From: Clostridium sp.
GTDB lineage: Bacteria; Bacillota; Clostridia; Acetivibrionales; Acetivibrionaceae
Assembly: GCA_012841175.1 (NCBI GenBank)
Contig: DUVG01000195.1
Coordinates: 1 to 5,997 of the forward strand
DNA: 5,997 bases
Reading direction: 5' to 3'
In this document: positions 5,997 through 5,997 of the stretch, one piece after another
Position numbering within the stretch: the stretch's first letter is position 1
Layout: each line of letters begins with the position of its first letter
Position numbers and translations under genes: made by a program
Notes under the pieces: generated by a model
What the model was told of the DNA's origin: nothing
Database searches by the model: none
The model's input: the letters and a program-made list of their open reading frames with translations, nothing else

Positions 5997-5997
5997 T

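Overview
The window is AT-rich, low-GC Firmicutes DNA, most likely from an anaerobic, cellulosome-producing clostridium of the Acetivibrio/Hungateiclostridium kind. The evidence is AT-biased codon use, strong AGGAGG-type ribosome binding sites, a fermentative gene set (phosphofructokinase, pyruvate formate-lyase, [FeFe] hydrogenase) and a secreted protein carrying a type I dockerin. The species assignment is inference.

Layout, left to right. (1) Bases 3-389, plus strand: the C-terminal end of a phosphofructokinase that looks like the PPi-dependent type. (2) Bases 390-603: a regulatory leader with a candidate promoter (403-431), a clear ZTP (pfl-motif) riboswitch aptamer (from 455) and an overlapping intrinsic terminator (515-555). 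(3) Bases 604-2838, plus: a complete pyruvate formate-lyase, pflB. (4) Bases 2839-2990: a perfect 17-bp stem-loop terminator plus a short unassigned stretch. (5) Bases 2991-5441, minus: a complete secreted protein of 816 residues with a signal peptide, an N-terminal dockerin and 14 RCC1-type repeats, convergent to pflB. (6) Bases 5442-5609: its upstream region and a strong hairpin terminator belonging to the next gene. (7) Bases 5610-5996, minus: the C-terminal end of an [FeFe] hydrogenase large subunit, cut by the window edge.

Three of the four genes belong to sugar catabolism and fermentation: phosphofructokinase in glycolysis, PflB splitting pyruvate into formate and acetyl-CoA, and hydrogenase disposing of electrons as H2. 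The riboswitch ties pflB to one-carbon metabolism. ZTP builds up when 10-formyl-tetrahydrofolate is short, and raising PflB would supply formate for its synthesis. No pfl activating-enzyme gene (pflA) lies in the window, and pflB ends at a strong hairpin, so the activase must be encoded elsewhere.

The least conventional item is the dockerin-RCC1 protein. Its 14 repeats can be divided by eye into exactly two sets of seven, which suggests two tandem seven-bladed propellers attached to a cellulosome through a dockerin. I see no CRISPR array, transposase, tRNA or rRNA. The system most worth follow-up is this non-catalytic-looking cellulosomal propeller protein; the riboswitch-pflB unit is a textbook arrangement of a known class.
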